A model generated the notes under the pieces. That model was not told where the DNA came from. It saw only the letters and a program-made list of their open reading frames with translations, and searched no databases. Positions 54,854 through 63,538 of a stretch of 64,000 nucleotides of DNA are shown here, in pieces. Origin of the DNA: Gammaproteobacteria bacterium. Its GTDB lineage: Bacteria; Pseudomonadota; Gammaproteobacteria; Burkholderiales; Burkholderiaceae_C. Location of the stretch: contig JAHJWB010000019.1 of the NCBI GenBank assembly GCA_018828125.1, positions 124,001-188,000 on the forward strand, written 5' to 3'. The number at the start of each line of letters is the position of its first letter. The first letter of the stretch is position 1. The position numbers and the translations under genes were made by a program.

Positions 54854-54968
54854 ACAGCTCGGCCCGGGCCGAACTGACGGACATGAAACGTGACGGCGTA
54901 AAAATGAAAGATCAACTCTTTAGGAGAAATCTCTAGGAGCCATTTCCAACTTCTTTCAGGAGAACGCT

Positions 54969-56027
54969 ATGCGCAATTCCTCAGTTTCCAAGCTTCTAAA
55001 GCTTGCCTTGATTCCTGCCGTTGTGGGCGTGGCCGTGTCTGCCAACGCCGCAGGTTCCAACCCCAACCAGTCACAAACAGGTGCGGCCCCGACATCCATG
55101 AGCAGTTCCCAGATCCGGTCCGAAAATGCGGCATATCGCGCGGTGCGTGCAAGCGAGATGATCGGAATGAATGTGAATAGCCCGGAGCGAAAAGACCTGG
55201 GTGAAATCAAGGATGTGATCGTGAACATGAACACCGGTGACGTGCGCTACGCGGTGCTTGAATTCGACCCTGGCATCTTCAAGGGCGAGCGTCTTTTTGC
55301 AGTGCCCGCCAAAGAGCTGGACCTTGCGCCCGACCGCAAGACTCTGGTCTACAAGATGAGCCCTGAAAGACTGGAGAATGCCCGGATTGATCAGGCGTCC
55401 TGGGACAAGCGAACGCCACTGGACATGGACAACCTCGACAAAAACTGGGGTATTGCCAAGCCCACCGACGGCGCGCGCGCGCACCGGGCAAGCGATCTGA
55501 TTGGCAAGGATGTGAACGGTCGCAACGGCAAGGACATTGGCGACATCAAGGACCTGGTCATCAACCTGCAGGACCAGAAGGTGCACTACGCCGTGCTGGC
55601 GTTTGACCCTGGCTGGACCTCCCCGGAGAAGCTGTACGCCTTCCCCTTGCGCTCGTTCAACCTGACGGGGGACCGAGACGAAGTGGTTCTCGATATCGAC
55701 AAGGCTCGCTTGCAGCAAATGAAATCCTTGACGGTCCAGGACTTTGCGCGGTTGAACGACCCTGCATGGAAGGCTGACATGGATCGCTATTTCGTCACCG
55801 TCTTCCCCGTTGTCCCACAGGATCGAAACGCCACCGATGCCACAGGAACGTCATCGCCCAGCGCGCTTTTCGGTCAGCTGGACACCGATGAAAATGGAAC
55901 GCTATCCAAATCCGAAACCAAAGCAAACTCCCAGGTGCAACGTCAGTGGAGCCAGTTGGACAAGGACGGCAACGGGCAAGTCACCCGCAAGGAGTTCACG
56001 ACCCACTACGCCAGCAATAGCAAGTAG
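54969..56027 (+). CDS. Exported protein with two PRC-barrel domains and an EF-hand pair
   Basis: The 352-residue protein starts MRNSSVSKLLKLALIPAVVG with a signal peptide cleaved after about ANA. Two PRC-barrel repeats follow at about residues 60-130 (IGMNVNSPERKDLGEIKDVI) and 175-245 (LIGKDVNGRNGKDIGDIKDL). The C-terminus has two calcium-loop motifs, DTDENGTLSKSE and DKDGNGQVTRKE. A periplasmic calcium-responsive role is inferred. A strong AGGAG lies upstream and a terminator downstream, so it is probably a single-gene unit. Confidence 0.88.
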   Translation: MRNSSVSKLLKLALIPAVVGVAVSANAAGSNPNQSQTGAAPTSMSSSQIRSENAAYRAVRASEMIGMNVNSPERKDLGEIKDVIVNMNTGDVRYAVLEFDPGIFKGERLFAVPAKELDLAPDRKTLVYKMSPERLENARIDQASWDKRTPLDMDNLDKNWGIAKPTDGARAHRASDLIGKDVNGRNGKDIGDIKDLVINLQDQKVHYAVLAFDPGWTSPEKLYAFPLRSFNLTGDRDEVVLDIDKARLQQMKSLTVQDFARLNDPAWKADMDRYFVTVFPVVPQDRNATDATGTSSPSALFGQLDTDENGTLSKSETKANSQVQRQWSQLDKDGNGQVTRKEFTTHYASNSK

Positions 56028-56095
56028 ATGGCCCCACGTTGGTGACGGCGACAGTCAGGCCGTTGCCACGTAACCACTTAAGACACTAACTCCGC

Positions 56096-56128
56096 AGGCC
56101 GGCATTCCTCCGAATGCCGGCCTTTCTG
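56096..56128. terminator. Bidirectional terminator between the PRC-barrel gene and the M20 hydrolase gene
   Basis: AGGCCGGCATTC-CTCC-GAATGCCGGCCT is followed by TTCTGTT. The stem is about 12 bp. The two genes converge on it. Confidence 0.85.
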
Positions 56129-56141
56129 TTGGCGCGCTCGT

Positions 56142-57485
56142 TTACTTGCGTTGCAAGAAGTCCACCGCCAGTGCCGCCAGCGTACGAGCGCCCACGGGCA
56201 ACTGCTCCTCGTCGATGTCAAACAGCGGCGAGTGGTTGGACGGCGCCGTCTTGAAGTCCTTGCCCTTGGGCGGGGCGCCCAGGAAGAAGAAGAAACCGGG
56301 CGCCACTTTCTGGAACTCGGAGAAATCTTCCGAGCCGCTCACCTTGGGAATGATCATCGCCTTGCCGGCGGTGGCCAGCTTGAGAGCGGGCAGGGACGCT
56401 GCTGTCAGTTCAGCGGGGTTGGTGGTGACCGGGTAGGCCACGGGCCCAAACCGCACCTTCGCCTTGGCACCGCTGGAGGCGGCAATCGACTCGGCCGTGG
56501 TGGTGATGCGCTTGAGCGCCTCCTGGCGCATGCCCTCGTCGAACGTGCGCAGTGTGCCCAGCATCTCCACGCTGTCGGGGATGATGTTGTAGCGCGTGCC
56601 GCCCTGGATCTGGCCGATGGTGATGACCGCAGGTTCCTGGCTGATGTTGAGCTGGCGGCTGACCACCGTTTGCAGGCCCAGCACCACCTGGCTGGCCGCC
56701 ACGATGGGGTCCACCGCGTTCCAAGGTGACGAGCCATGGCCGCCGCGCCCTTCCACCTCGATGCGGATATTGTCCGAGCCGGCCATCAGCGGGCCGCTGC
56801 GATAGCCCACCACGCCGGACGGCAGGTTGGCCGTGATGTGCAGGCCGTAGATGGCCTGCACATCCTTCAAGGCACCCTCTTCCACCATGGCTTTGGCGCC
56901 AAAGCTGGGCACCTTGCCATTGGCGTCGGGTTCCACCGGCGCACCTTCCTCGGCGGGTTGGAAGACGAATTTGATGGTGCCAGGCAACTGCGCCTTCATG
57001 CTGGCCAAGGCCTCGGCGGCGCCCATCAGCATGGCGGTGTGCGCGTCGTGGCCGCAGGCGTGCATCACCGGGACTTCCTTGCCCAGGTAGTTGGCCTTGG
57101 CCTTGCTGGCAAAGGGCAGGCCGGTGTTTTCGGGCACGGGCAAGGCGTCCATGTCAGCACGCAAGGCCACGACCTTGCCCGGCAGGCCGCCCTTGAGCGT
57201 GCCAACCACACCCGTGCCCCCCACATTCGTTTGTACGTCCATGCCCAGCTTTTTGAGGTGGTCGGCCACCAGCTTGGCGGTACGCACTTCCTGGCCCGAC
57301 AGCTCAGGATGGGCGTGGATGTCGCGGCGCCAGTTGACCATTTTGGCGGCCACGCCGTTGACCGCAGTATCAATGGCTTGCAGGCCTGCGGCGTCCAGTG
57401 CCTGGGCCTGGGCGAGCGGTGCAAACGTCAGCCCGCTGAAAAGGAGGCCGGTGGCCAGCGAAATGGCAGAAAGGGGTGTGTGCAT
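56142..57485 (-). CDS. Exported M20-family amidohydrolase
   Basis: The 447-residue zinc hydrolase starts MHTPLSAISLATGLLFSGLT with a signal peptide ending near AQAQA. Metal-binding motifs are MHACGHDAHTAML, FQPAEEGAPV and SGSEDFSEF. RRDIHAHPELSGQE marks the hippurate hydrolase/IAA-amino acid hydrolase group. A periplasmic peptidase or N-acyl amino acid amidohydrolase role is likely. It is divergent from an AraC-type regulator, which may control it. Confidence 0.92.
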   Translation of the reverse strand: MHTPLSAISLATGLLFSGLTFAPLAQAQALDAAGLQAIDTAVNGVAAKMVNWRRDIHAHPELSGQEVRTAKLVADHLKKLGMDVQTNVGGTGVVGTLKGGLPGKVVALRADMDALPVPENTGLPFASKAKANYLGKEVPVMHACGHDAHTAMLMGAAEALASMKAQLPGTIKFVFQPAEEGAPVEPDANGKVPSFGAKAMVEEGALKDVQAIYGLHITANLPSGVVGYRSGPLMAGSDNIRIEVEGRGGHGSSPWNAVDPIVAASQVVLGLQTVVSRQLNISQEPAVITIGQIQGGTRYNIIPDSVEMLGTLRTFDEGMRQEALKRITTTAESIAASSGAKAKVRFGPVAYPVTTNPAELTAASLPALKLATAGKAMIIPKVSGSEDFSEFQKVAPGFFFFLGAPPKGKDFKTAPSNHSPLFDIDEEQLPVGARTLAALAVDFLQRK

Positions 57486-57582
57486 GAGGCTGATCCGTGC
57501 AAGAAGTGAAAACAAAAAGGAGCGCAGTAAAAAATGCGCAAGTTCATGTTAAGGGTCCCCCCCTGGCCGCAGGCCAGCGAAA

Positions 57583-58674
57583 ATGGCCATCCACAGAGCC
57601 AATATCGCCATGCCCCGTTCTTCTGTCACACCTGCGACGGCACCTGTTTTTCGCATCGACATCCCACTGCTGCCCGAATCGGCGGTGGGCAACGCACTGC
57701 AGTTCATCGACCTCTTGCGCGGCGCCAACCTTCTGGCGGGCTTGCGGGGCGGTGCGGGCTCGCCCCGTCTCGCCTGGCGACTGCTGGATGCCCAAGGCAA
57801 GCCCCTGCCGCACCAGCCGGGCCCGCTGGCGGCCTACATGCTGCCCGCAGTGGCACCGTCCGACGGCCCCGCACAGGCCTGGTTCATCCCCTCGTTCCAC
57901 GCGGCCGACATCCCGGCCATCCGTGATCTGGCAGCGCGCAACCGCGCCCTCTCGCGCCAGATCGGCATTGCGCTGGATGCCGGGCACAAGGTGCTTACCG
58001 TCGGCAACGGTGCCTGGCTGGCGGCGCAGAGCGGACGCCTGCAGGGCCGCCGCGGCTGCCTGCCGTGGTTCTACCTGGCCGGGTTTGAGCGGGACTTTCC
58101 CGCGGTGGGGCTGGACGCCGGCCACGACCTGACCGATGACGGCCCCTGGCTCAGCTGCGCGCTGCCCCACAGCCTGGGGGAGATGGCGATTGCCCTGGTG
58201 CGCCATGCGCTGGGCGATGCGCTGGCCCAAACCTGCGCCAGCGTGCTGCGGCCCGACCACGACCGCGGCCGCGCCGCGCTGCAGGCCAACGCGCAGCAAC
58301 ATATCCCCGCCACGCGCGACAGCACCCTGGCCCGCGCCATGGCCTGGATGGAGACCCATCTGGACGAGCCGTACTCGCTGGCCCGGCTGGCCGAGGCAGC
58401 GGCGGTGAGCCCGCGCACCTTGCTGCGGCACTTTCAGCAGGAGCTGTCGCAGTCGCCGCTGGACCACCTGCACAGCCTGCGCTGCGCACGCGCCAAGTTG
58501 CTGCTGGAGGTGACGCTGGAGAGCGTGCCCAGCATTGCGGTGGCCTGCGGCTATGCCGACCCGGCTGCATTCCGCCGCATCTTTGTGCGCTACACCGGCA
58601 TGGCACCGGGGGAGTACCGCAAGCGCCACGCCTTGCGCGCGCCGCGCAGGCGCTGGCGGGTGGAAGTCCGGTGA
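57583..58674 (+). CDS. AraC-family regulator (GlxA-like)
   Basis: The 363-residue protein has an N-terminal DJ-1/PfpI-like domain of the GlxA type (VFRIDIPLLPESAVGNALQF, VGNGAWLAAQSGRL) and a C-terminal pair of AraC helix-turn-helix motifs (EPYSLARLAEAAAVSPRTLL, then VPSIAVACGYADPAAFRRIF). No clear Shine-Dalgarno precedes the Met at 57583; MPRSSVTPATAP at 57610 is an alternative. It is divergent from the amidohydrolase gene across 97 nt. Confidence 0.9.
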   Translation: MAIHRANIAMPRSSVTPATAPVFRIDIPLLPESAVGNALQFIDLLRGANLLAGLRGGAGSPRLAWRLLDAQGKPLPHQPGPLAAYMLPAVAPSDGPAQAWFIPSFHAADIPAIRDLAARNRALSRQIGIALDAGHKVLTVGNGAWLAAQSGRLQGRRGCLPWFYLAGFERDFPAVGLDAGHDLTDDGPWLSCALPHSLGEMAIALVRHALGDALAQTCASVLRPDHDRGRAALQANAQQHIPATRDSTLARAMAWMETHLDEPYSLARLAEAAAVSPRTLLRHFQQELSQSPLDHLHSLRCARAKLLLEVTLESVPSIAVACGYADPAAFRRIFVRYTGMAPGEYRKRHALRAPRRRWRVEVR

Positions 58675-58815
58675 TCAATCCCAGCCGGCACCGACACAAG
58701 CGCCGTTGTCGGGCCCCCTTTGGCATCCAGCGGTTGACAAGTTGTCCACCCATGCGCCGCTCCCCACTTCTAGAATTTGGGCACGACTGCGCACCTACAG
58801 CCGGAGCCCACCACC

Positions 58816-59271
58816 ATGCCCCACTTGCTATTGAACTGTGAGATCGCTGAACGCCAAAGCCCCGGCCTGCACCAAGGCCAGGTGGCGTTTCAGATGGAGA
58901 GCCCGTCGATCTCGACCCGTGAACTGATTGCCCTCAGCGTGCGGGCCCACCTGGCCTTGCAGCGCATAGCGCGCGCCAGTGCGCACTCAATGGCACAGGC
59001 CGTGCCCCCCACGCCCACCCTGACACAGGCCCTGATTGATGAGGGTCTGGCACAGGGGCGCGTGGCCCTGCCCCGGCCACCAGAGCCTGCCAGCGCGCCC
59101 GAGCTGGCGGTGGTGGAACATGCCGAAATCCAACGGGCCCTTGCCGCGTTCGAGGCGGGGGAGTTTCAGATGGTGGTCGATGGCACGCTGTACCGGTCGC
59201 ATTCCGAGCTGCATTTGACGGACAGCTCGCATGCCGTTTTCTTGAGATTGCGTCCGCTGGTTGGCGGATGA
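58816..59271 (+). CDS. Hypothetical protein upstream of the DUF4132 gene
   Basis: The 151-residue protein starts MPHLLLNCEIAERQSPGLHQ with GGAG about 11 nt upstream. It is mixed helix/strand with no signal peptide or membrane segment. SPSISTRELIALSVRAHLAL and a C-terminal LAAFEAGEFQMVVDGTLYRS are the most ordered parts. I do not recognise a family. Its stop is 9 nt before the large DUF4132 gene, so the two are probably co-transcribed and functionally linked. Confidence 0.75.
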   Translation: MPHLLLNCEIAERQSPGLHQGQVAFQMESPSISTRELIALSVRAHLALQRIARASAHSMAQAVPPTPTLTQALIDEGLAQGRVALPRPPEPASAPELAVVEHAEIQRALAAFEAGEFQMVVDGTLYRSHSELHLTDSSHAVFLRLRPLVGG

Positions 59272-59280
59272 AAGGAACCC

Positions 59281-62232
59281 ATGGGTGAGAGTGAGCAGTG
59301 GAAGGCGAGCGCAACGCAGCACGCCAGAGTTCAACGTTTCGAAACCTGGTTGTTAGGCTACGTGCAAGCGGCCAAGGACGCAGGCCGTCGCCTGGATGAC
59401 GATGAGCGCGCCATTCGCAAAGGCGTTGAGGATTCACCGTTCTGCGCTGCAATGCAGCAGGAATTCGGGGAAGAGGCCGAGCAGCACCTCGCAGACTTTT
59501 TCATGTTCCCGGTGCTGCATGAAAGCATCCCCAACATGCGCGCCCGCGCAGACAGTGTGTGGAGCTTCGCGCGCGATGTGAGCGATCTGCTGACGGAGGC
59601 CATCAAAAAGTGGGGGCGGGGTTACACCGGCGATCTGGCCTTGCAGCGCTTGGGCCACCAATTGCGCCATCCCGCAGACCCCACCGAATGCGCTGCACCG
59701 CGCTGGCTGGACGCAGAGCGCGAGCGGATTTGCGGCCAGATTGCAGAGCCGTACAGGGACTACCGGCTCGCGGAACTCAAGAAAGCCTTGACCCGCAGCT
59801 TCCATCCCTTTCTGGAGCCTGCCCCCGACACACTGGGCCGACTGATCTGCGAAATGAAGTCCTCTCGCGCCCAGTTGGATGCATTGTTGGAGTTGATGGA
59901 GCGCTCATGCGACACCTGGGTGGACGAGCAGTTCCAGCCACCGCCGCAAGTGGAAGACGGCGAATGCGAGGGCCGCATGCGCACCTCCGAATTTTTCGTG
60001 CTGACCGACTATGCGGATGATCTGGCGCAGGCTTACGCGCGCTTCGGGACGCTGGACTCTGCATGGGTCCAACGCCTGTTCGAGGTGGAGTGGCCGCGCG
60101 GTGCACGGGTGGTAAGCGCTTGCGTGCGACAGGAGGAGGACATCTTGAAAGACTTCCAACCCGAAGCGCTGGACTGGGTGTACGCCCTCTGCACCAAACC
60201 CCTGGCCGAAGCCATCAGTGCGCTGGGGCGGCTCGCAGACCACTGGAGTGTGGAATACGAACACAACACCGAGCGCAGCCTGAGTGGCATCCGGTTCGTG
60301 GTGGCAGGCGCTCGCCTGTTGGCGCCGATGTCTTCGCCGCCGCCCATCCTCGGTTTGGTGCAGACCGATGCCGATCGCCCTGCTGCGCGGGCCTTGAAAC
60401 TGATTTGCAATGTGCGGCCACTGAATGCGGCGGAGTCCGCCGAGCTGGTGGCCGAGCTGCGGCAGTTCACCCCGGAGGTTTTGCTGCAGTTGCTGCGCCA
60501 CTGCCGCGCCCAGGCCGACGAAGTGCTGGAGGCCCTGGGCTGGGGCAGCGCCGCGCCGCTGTACCGCTTCATGCGCGAGTGTGAGCGGGCCGATGCCAAT
60601 GCGTACTTCGATGTGGCGCTGTTGAAAGAGCACCTCCAGCGGGCAGGCAAGCCGGGCGAGTTGCTGCTGGCATGGCACAAGAAGTACAAGCACCTCAAAG
60701 TCACCGTGCATCGCATCGACGCGGTGCAAGGTGTGGAAGACAAAAAACTGGCCGGCATGCTGGGCAAGCTGTCCCAGGAACACATTCGGGTGTGGGGCAT
60801 GGTGCCGATTCGGGATGATGCAGACTTGCGCGAGCGGTTTGCCTTTTTCAAAGGCGCCGGCAAGCAGGCATCCAAGATGTACGGCTCCGAGCGCACGGCC
60901 AATGTGCGTGACGCCGCCGCCGCCGCGCTGGTGCAACTGGCGCACAACGCGGGTTTTGCGGACGTGACCGAAATGGAGTGGTCGCTCGACGCCAGCGCCT
61001 ACACCGCCCAGGATTGGACCTGGCAACAGGGCGACTATGACGTGGAGCTGAGCTTGGTTCGGTTCCAGCCGCAGCTGAAAGTGGTCAAAGCTGGCAAGGC
61101 CTTGAAGAGCCTGCCGCCTGCGCTGAAGAAAGACCCTGGCCTGGCCCCGCTACTGGCGCAGCTCGACCTGCTCAAGGACCAGAGCAAGCGCTACCGCACC
61201 GCCCTGGAAAACCTGATGGTCAGTGGCCGTCCGCTGGCACCGGAGCAACTGAAAGAACTCGCCCACCTGCCCATGGCACGGCATCTGCTGACCGCGCTGT
61301 ACCTGCAAACGCCGGACGGCGGGCTGGGCCTGTTGGATGACAGCCTGACGCAACTGTGCCTGCTGGACGCAGAGGGCGGCCTGGCCGGTGCGCCCCTGCC
61401 GGTGGAGCATCCCCTGACCATCGCCCACGTCCATTCGATGCTGGCGACGGGCCGCTTGATCGCTTGCCAGCGGCATGCAGTGCAGTCGTCGCTGGTGCAG
61501 CCGTTCAAGCAGGCGTTTCGCGAATGCTATGTGCTCACGCCCGCCGAGCGCGAGGCGCATGACCTGTCGCGCCGCTTCGAGGGGCGCCGCGTCAAGACCT
61601 CGGTGCTGGGCGCGATCCTGTCAGCCCGGGGGTGGCGGGTCGATGGCAGCGAAGGCGATTGCACGGCCCGCAAGCGCCTGACGCCCGACATCGCTGTCGA
61701 GCTGTCTTTGCCCGATGTCCACCACTTCCTGACCGAGGAAGAGGCCACCGTGCTGGGCGAGATCGCGTTCAGTCGCAAGGGTGAACGCATGGCGCTGCAG
61801 GAGGCTCCGGCGCTGGGCTTCTCCGAGGCCATGCGCGACCTTGACCTGGTGATCACCGCAGGCGCCGCCGACACGGATGAGCACTCGGCCGAAGTGCAGC
61901 AAGCCCGGGTGGCGCTGGTGAGTGCCCTGCTTCCCAGCCTGGGTTTGAAGAACGTCCGCATCGAAGGACACCACGCCATCATTCAGGGCAAGCGCGCAAG
62001 CTACCGCCTGCACCTGGGCACTGCGGTGATTCACGTGATGCCAGCCGGTTACCTGTGCATCGTGCCGGCCGACAAGGCTTCGCAGAAATCCGTCGCCCTG
62101 CCCTTCGTGGATGACGACCAGCGCACCAGCGAGGTGTTGTCCAAGCTGCTGCTGCTCAGCGCGGACGACAAAATCAAAGACCCGAGCATCCTGGCGCAGA
62201 TCGAGGGTCGGCAAGCCCAGGCACAGACCTGA
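59281..62232 (+). CDS. DUF4132/MolR-like large protein
   Basis: The 983-residue cytoplasmic protein is largely helical. The middle to C-terminal region has the DUF4132 style (LPMARHLLTALYLQTPDGGL, PLTIAHVHSMLATG, QPFKQAFRECYVLTPAE, LGAILSARGWRVD). The end (PSLGLKNVRIEGHHAIIQGK, YRLHLGTAVIHVMPAGYLCI, LSKLLLLSADDKIKDPSIL) resembles the C-terminal domain that often follows DUF4132. No catalytic motif is evident. The start at 59281 is 9 nt after the upstream gene. The role of this family is unknown to me. Confidence 0.85.
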   Translation: MGESEQWKASATQHARVQRFETWLLGYVQAAKDAGRRLDDDERAIRKGVEDSPFCAAMQQEFGEEAEQHLADFFMFPVLHESIPNMRARADSVWSFARDVSDLLTEAIKKWGRGYTGDLALQRLGHQLRHPADPTECAAPRWLDAERERICGQIAEPYRDYRLAELKKALTRSFHPFLEPAPDTLGRLICEMKSSRAQLDALLELMERSCDTWVDEQFQPPPQVEDGECEGRMRTSEFFVLTDYADDLAQAYARFGTLDSAWVQRLFEVEWPRGARVVSACVRQEEDILKDFQPEALDWVYALCTKPLAEAISALGRLADHWSVEYEHNTERSLSGIRFVVAGARLLAPMSSPPPILGLVQTDADRPAARALKLICNVRPLNAAESAELVAELRQFTPEVLLQLLRHCRAQADEVLEALGWGSAAPLYRFMRECERADANAYFDVALLKEHLQRAGKPGELLLAWHKKYKHLKVTVHRIDAVQGVEDKKLAGMLGKLSQEHIRVWGMVPIRDDADLRERFAFFKGAGKQASKMYGSERTANVRDAAAAALVQLAHNAGFADVTEMEWSLDASAYTAQDWTWQQGDYDVELSLVRFQPQLKVVKAGKALKSLPPALKKDPGLAPLLAQLDLLKDQSKRYRTALENLMVSGRPLAPEQLKELAHLPMARHLLTALYLQTPDGGLGLLDDSLTQLCLLDAEGGLAGAPLPVEHPLTIAHVHSMLATGRLIACQRHAVQSSLVQPFKQAFRECYVLTPAEREAHDLSRRFEGRRVKTSVLGAILSARGWRVDGSEGDCTARKRLTPDIAVELSLPDVHHFLTEEEATVLGEIAFSRKGERMALQEAPALGFSEAMRDLDLVITAGAADTDEHSAEVQQARVALVSALLPSLGLKNVRIEGHHAIIQGKRASYRLHLGTAVIHVMPAGYLCIVPADKASQKSVALPFVDDDQRTSEVLSKLLLLSADDKIKDPSILAQIEGRQAQAQT

Positions 62233-62405
62233 ACGCCAACACAGACCCGAGCGCCGGCGAAGACCCCAGGCGCATACGGCCGGGGGAACGAAACAGTGCG
62301 ACCGCAGTTCCTACCGCCTGGGGCTGTACTCAGCCCCAGATAAGCTCTACAAGGTGCGCCAGAGAACTGTCTTTGCAGGTTGCAACTCCGGTCACAACCC
62401 GCCAT

Positions 62406-62444
62406 AAAAGAAAACCGCCGCAGGGCACAAGTCCTGCGGCGGCC
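62406..62444 (-). terminator. Rho-independent terminator after htpX
   Basis: On the minus strand CCGCCGCAGG-ACTTGTGC-CCTGCGGCGG is followed by TTTTCTTTT. The stem is 10 bp. It also separates htpX from the converging DUF4132 gene. The other part of 62233-62483 shows no gene. Confidence 0.9.
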
Positions 62445-62483
62445 ATGTAAGGGGCAACGTCGGCCCAGTCAGCCCGTCAGCTC

Positions 62484-63365
62484 TTACGACTGCTGTTGAG
62501 CGTTCTGCAGCGCAGCAATGCGCTCTTCAATGGGTGGGTGGGTGCTGAACAGCTTGCCAATGCCACCGGCAATGCCCATGGCGGCCATGCTCTTCGGCAG
62601 TTCGGCAGGGTGGGCGCCACCCAGGCGGGCCAGTGCATTGATCATGGGCTGGCGACGGCCCATGAGCTGCGCGGCACCCGCGTCGGCGCGAAACTCGCGC
62701 TGGCGGCTGAACCAGGCCACGATCATGGCGGCGACAAAGCCGAGCACGATGTCGAGCACGATGGTGGTGACGTAGTAACCAATGCCAGGGCCGGAGCTGT
62801 TCTCGTCGTTCTTGCGCAGAAAGCTGTCGACCGCGTAGCCGATGACGCGCGACAGGAACACCACAAAGGTGTTCATAACGCCTTGGATCAGCGTCATGGT
62901 GACCATGTCGCCGTTGGCGATATGGGCCACCTCGTGGCCGATGACAGCCTCAACCTCCTCACGCGTCATGCCCTGCAGCAGGCCGGTGGACACCGCGACC
63001 AGCGCGTTGTTCTTGAAAGCCCCCGTGGCAAACGCGTTCGGATCGCCAGGGAAGATGCCGACTTCGGGCATGCCGATGCCCGCCTTGTCGGCAAAGCCGC
63101 GCACGGTGTCCACAATCCAGCGCTCGTCGGCCGAACCCGTGCCGTCGATGATCTGCACCTTGGCGCTCCACTTGGCCATGGGTTTGCTGATCAGCAGCGA
63201 GATGATCGCGCCGCCAAAGCCCATGATCAGCGAGAAGCCGAGCAACGCAGTGAGGTTGAGCCCATTGGCCGTGAGATAGCGGTTGACGCCCAGCAGGCTC
63301 GCCACCACGCCCAACACCAGCACAACGGCAAGGTTGGTCATTACAAATAACAGAATCCGTTTCAT
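62484..63365 (-). CDS. htpX: Membrane-bound zinc metalloprotease HtpX
   Basis: HtpX is an M48 inner-membrane protease in envelope quality control. The 293-residue protein starts [20 protein letters not shown] with two N-terminal membrane segments. The zinc motif is [15 protein letters not shown], with the third ligand in [14 protein letters not shown], and there are two further membrane segments between them. GGAG lies 8 nt before the ATG at 63365. A second M48 protein is encoded at 38957. Confidence 0.96.
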   Translation of the reverse strand: MKRILLFVMTNLAVVLVLGVVASLLGVNRYLTANGLNLTALLGFSLIMGFGGAIISLLISKPMAKWSAKVQIIDGTGSADERWIVDTVRGFADKAGIGMPEVGIFPGDPNAFATGAFKNNALVAVSTGLLQGMTREEVEAVIGHEVAHIANGDMVTMTLIQGVMNTFVVFLSRVIGYAVDSFLRKNDENSSGPGIGYYVTTIVLDIVLGFVAAMIVAWFSRQREFRADAGAAQLMGRRQPMINALARLGGAHPAELPKSMAAMGIAGGIGKLFSTHPPIEERIAALQNAQQQS

Positions 63366-63538
63366 GAGTTCTCCGTGGGACAAAACAACAAGGTGATTGG
63401 AGGTTCAGATGGGGGCCGGGGGCTGCGCTTCAAGCCACAGCAACTCTGCAAGCCCGCCACCACTTCTGGCCGCGATTTATCGCGCTATGGTAGGTGTAAA
63501 TCTGCGCCAGGGCCTTATCACACAGGCCTTGGCGGGAA

